Assembly: GCA_024643915.1 (NCBI GenBank)
Contig: JAHEMB010000208.1
Location: 1-6,727 of the forward strand
Length of the DNA: 6,727 nucleotides
Reading direction: 5' to 3'
Origin: Rhodothermaceae bacterium
Lineage (GTDB): Bacteria; Bacteroidota; Rhodothermia; Rhodothermales; JAHEMB01
The notes beneath the pieces are model-generated. The model did no database searches and was not told the origin of the DNA. It was given only the letters and a program-made list of their open reading frames with translations. The translations under genes and the position numbers were made by a program. Of this stretch, positions 5,196 to 6,727 are shown in pieces. How positions within the stretch are numbered: the stretch's first letter is position 1; every line of letters starts with the position of its first letter.

Positions 5196-5628
5196 ACGGC
5201 ACCATGAGGCGGCCCGCCCAGGCAGCCCCCCGAACGAGGAGCCTGACTCGGTGGAAATGGCTTCTAAAATACAAAAGCGCCTGCCGGAGGGAATCTCCGG
5301 CGGGCGCTTCGCATCTCCGTACGAGCGGGCGTTGTGTGCCGCCCAATTTGCAGGTTGCTTTGATATTGCTCACCGTCGAGGTCACGTCACCGTTGGCGTT
5401 GATCGTTGTGAGCGTGATAGCTGTAATCTTCAGGTTTGGAGCCTGCCCTTGCCCGGTCACCCGTATGGCGACCGGATTCGAGGAAGTAAACGGCAGTCCC
5501 CCGCTTCCGACGTTTATGGAAAAGTTATCCGAGTAGTTCACGCGATAGCGGTTACCCTGGTCGCCGGTCCCATCGGCGTGGATGTTCCAATTGTCGGTGA
5601 CATGGAAACCGCCGCTGCAGTCCGGCAC
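5182..5628 (-). pseudogene. truncated, stop-less copy of the NANGD-family lipoprotein
   Basis: The part matching the 3668-4180 gene spans about 5618 to 5344: SGGFHVTDNWNIHADGTG, NRYRVNYSDNF, NPVAIRV, GQGQAPNLKITA, INANGDVTSTVSNIKATCK. Both ends are broken. Upstream the homology stops at 5618, so the signal peptide and first conserved Cys are absent; the nearest start in frame is a GTG at 5628 and a TGA lies just before it. Downstream the stop is lost: the intact gene has TAG where this copy has TTG (5346-5344), one base different. The frame then reads about 55 unrelated residues through its own terminator to 5182. It sits 37 bases from the end of the T9SS gene, so a deletion that joined the two is likely. 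It is probably non-functional. Confidence 0.82.
5275..5309 (-). terminator. strong intrinsic terminator, minus strand
   Basis: AAGCGCCTGCCGGAG (5275-5289) pairs over all 15 positions (one G-T) with CTCCGGCGGGCGCTT (5295-5309) around a GGAAT loop. The minus strand continues TTTTGTATTTTAG. It was the terminator of the now broken lipoprotein copy and is the first clear terminator downstream of the T9SS gene. It resembles repeat copies A and B in its CGxACGGAG flank but is shorter. It could also slow transcription from the convergent gene 4737-5195. Confidence 0.88.
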
Positions 5629-5648
5629 AGCGTCTCACGGCCCCCGCC

Positions 5649-6727
5649 TCATTTTATCAACTGCACCGTCTGCGTGAAGTGACGCTCCGGCGTCTCCAGC
5701 CGCACCAGGTACGTGCCGCTCGGCAGGCCTGACGCTTCCCAGGCCACTGCATGACGGCCTGCTTCCCGCCGGCCCTCTACGAGCACCCGTACCTGACGCC
5801 CCAGCACATCGTAGACCGACAGCCGCACGTGGGCCGCTTCTGGCAACGCGAAGGTAATGGTCGTCTGCGGATTGAACGGATTGGGGTAGCTGCCTTCGAG
5901 CGCGTACGACGACGGCGCCTCCCTCGCCTCTTCCGCCGCTGAAGGCGCTGCGGCCAGCGCGCCCTTGCCCGCACCCTGCACCCGCGCCACCCAGTCCTTC
6001 ATCGCGCCGTTGGAGCAGCCGTGCTTCGTATGGCCCTTGCCCAACCCCCGCGCCGCGATGATCTGCTCGCAAGAGCAGCCGCCCGTATCGGTGGTGGTAT
6101 AACTATGCGCAGTGCCCTTGCCCTTGCCTTTCCGCACGGTGTCAAAGGTGTGATCGCCATCAAAGAGCGCCCAGCGGTTTGGACGCAGTTTCCGCCGTGG
6201 GACGGTGGCTTCGGGAATGACGGTGCCGGGGCACAAATCATCGCCGTCGAGCACCCCGTCGCCATCTCTGTCGATCACCCTGCCCCAATAGTGACTCGGA
6301 TCGTCGTCGCTGACGGTGGTGTTGCCGGGCGAGGTGCCCTGCGCCGTGCCCACGTTGCGGTACTGCCCTTCCGTGGCCGTGCCGTGGCCGGTGCACGTCA
6401 TCGACTCACCCGGATTCAGTTGAGACTTCGGACAGCTCACCGCCACTCCCTGATCGTCGCTGACGGTGATGTTCGTCAGCCGCACATCGCCCGTGTTCGT
6501 GACACGGTAGGTCCACGCGACCGACTCGCCCACCTCGATGCTGGGGCCGGGCGCGTGGTCGGCGTCGTGCCCGTTGGTGGCCTTCTCAATCCGAATGCTC
6601 GCGTTTTCTCGGACCTTGCCGTAGTAGTGGCTCGGATCCGTATCGCTGACGCGGGCGCCCTCGGGCGAGGTGCCCCCGGTTGTGCCCACGTTGCGGTACT
6701 GCCCTTCCGTGGCCGTGCCGTGGCCGG
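5649..6727 (-). CDS. T9SS-exported repeat-containing surface protein, C-terminal part (partial)
   Basis: The frame is open to the right edge, so the N-terminus is outside; 358 residues are visible. In order they show: the end of one repeat (GHGTATEGQYRNVGT, then a DTDPSHYYG segment); a full repeat of the DUF11/DUF7507-like beta-sandwich type (ASIRIEKATNGHDADHAPG, WTYRVTNTGDVRLTNITVSD, LNPGESMTCTGHGTATEGQ, ending DDDPSHYWG) at a 112-residue period; an Asp-rich calcium-binding-type loop DRDGDGVLDGDDLCPGT; a Cys/Gly/Lys segment with GCSCEQII and GLGKGHTKHGCSNGAM; an Ala-rich linker; and the C-terminal type A sorting domain (SYPNPFNPQTTITFALPEAA, YDVLGRQVRVL, LPSGTYLVRLET, ending QLIK). The sorting domain is removed when the protein is exported across the outer membrane by T9SS. 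It is likely a large secreted or cell-surface protein; ligand unknown. Stop TGA at 5651-5649. Confidence 0.9.
   Translation of the reverse strand, partial: GHGTATEGQYRNVGTTGGTSPEGARVSDTDPSHYYGKVRENASIRIEKATNGHDADHAPGPSIEVGESVAWTYRVTNTGDVRLTNITVSDDQGVAVSCPKSQLNPGESMTCTGHGTATEGQYRNVGTAQGTSPGNTTVSDDDPSHYWGRVIDRDGDGVLDGDDLCPGTVIPEATVPRRKLRPNRWALFDGDHTFDTVRKGKGKGTAHSYTTTDTGGCSCEQIIAARGLGKGHTKHGCSNGAMKDWVARVQGAGKGALAAAPSAAEEAREAPSSYALEGSYPNPFNPQTTITFALPEAAHVRLSVYDVLGRQVRVLVEGRREAGRHAVAWEASGLPSGTYLVRLETPERHFTQTVQLIK
6288..6391 (-). repeat. coding tandem repeat, copy matching 6624-6727
   Basis: This segment repeats with a 336-base (112-codon) period. Bases 6346-6391 are identical over 46 positions to 6682-6727 at the window edge, and the rest (6288-6345 against 6624-6681) is clearly similar. 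The second copy runs off the window, so the number of repeats is unknown. Confidence 0.9.

Noticed and set aside
2346..5649. CRISPR array or new defence system
   Set aside because: No regularly spaced short repeats, nuclease, ATPase, transposase or toxin-like motifs; the genes here are small exported proteins and remnants.

Overview
The window is GC-rich (GC-dominated wobble positions in the real genes). It carries a protein ending in a type IX secretion (T9SS) sorting domain of the 'SYPNPFNPQTTI...' kind, small lipoproteins, and genes mostly without strong Shine-Dalgarno sites. Together these suggest a Bacteroidota-type bacterium, most like Rhodothermota; this is inference from protein style, not from a marker gene. 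Coordinates, codons and stem pairings were read by hand.

Left part (1-1920), plus strand: the C-terminal two thirds of an NAD kinase, whose visible N-terminal extension does not look like NAD kinase; a thioredoxin-reductase-like flavoprotein with a CPYC redox motif; and a tRNA-Phe(GAA) followed by a strong intrinsic terminator. Directly beyond the tRNA (2041-2345, minus strand) lies the C-terminal remnant of a tyrosine recombinase, broken by a frameshift. This is the usual footprint of an old tRNA-targeted integrated element. The stretch 2346-2906 has no convincing gene, only a terminator-bearing repeat, two further hairpins and a short orphan reading frame.

Middle part (2907-5347): small exported proteins. 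There are two minus-strand lipoproteins (2907-3398 and 3668-4180), a plus-strand secreted protein (4737-5195) and a truncated, stop-less copy (about 5344-5618, minus). The second lipoprotein, the secreted protein and the broken copy belong to one family, defined by a Cys near the start of the mature domain, a conserved 'NANGD' segment and a Cys at the penultimate residue. An unrecognised minus-strand gene fragment (4302-4685) with no normal start sits between them. The two lipoprotein genes share an 11-base block in the presumed promoter region and a roughly 97-base 3' element ending in a terminator hairpin, so they look like copies or members of one expression module.

Right part (5649-6727, minus, running off the window): the C-terminal part of a large T9SS-exported, repeat-containing surface protein. 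It has 112-residue repeats, a calcium-binding-type Asp-rich loop, a Cys-rich segment and the sorting domain.

No complete new defence or biosynthetic system is evident. The points most worth a second look are the fused NAD kinase N-terminus, the decaying lipoprotein paralogue with mosaic identity, and the shared 5' and 3' regulatory blocks around the lipoprotein genes.
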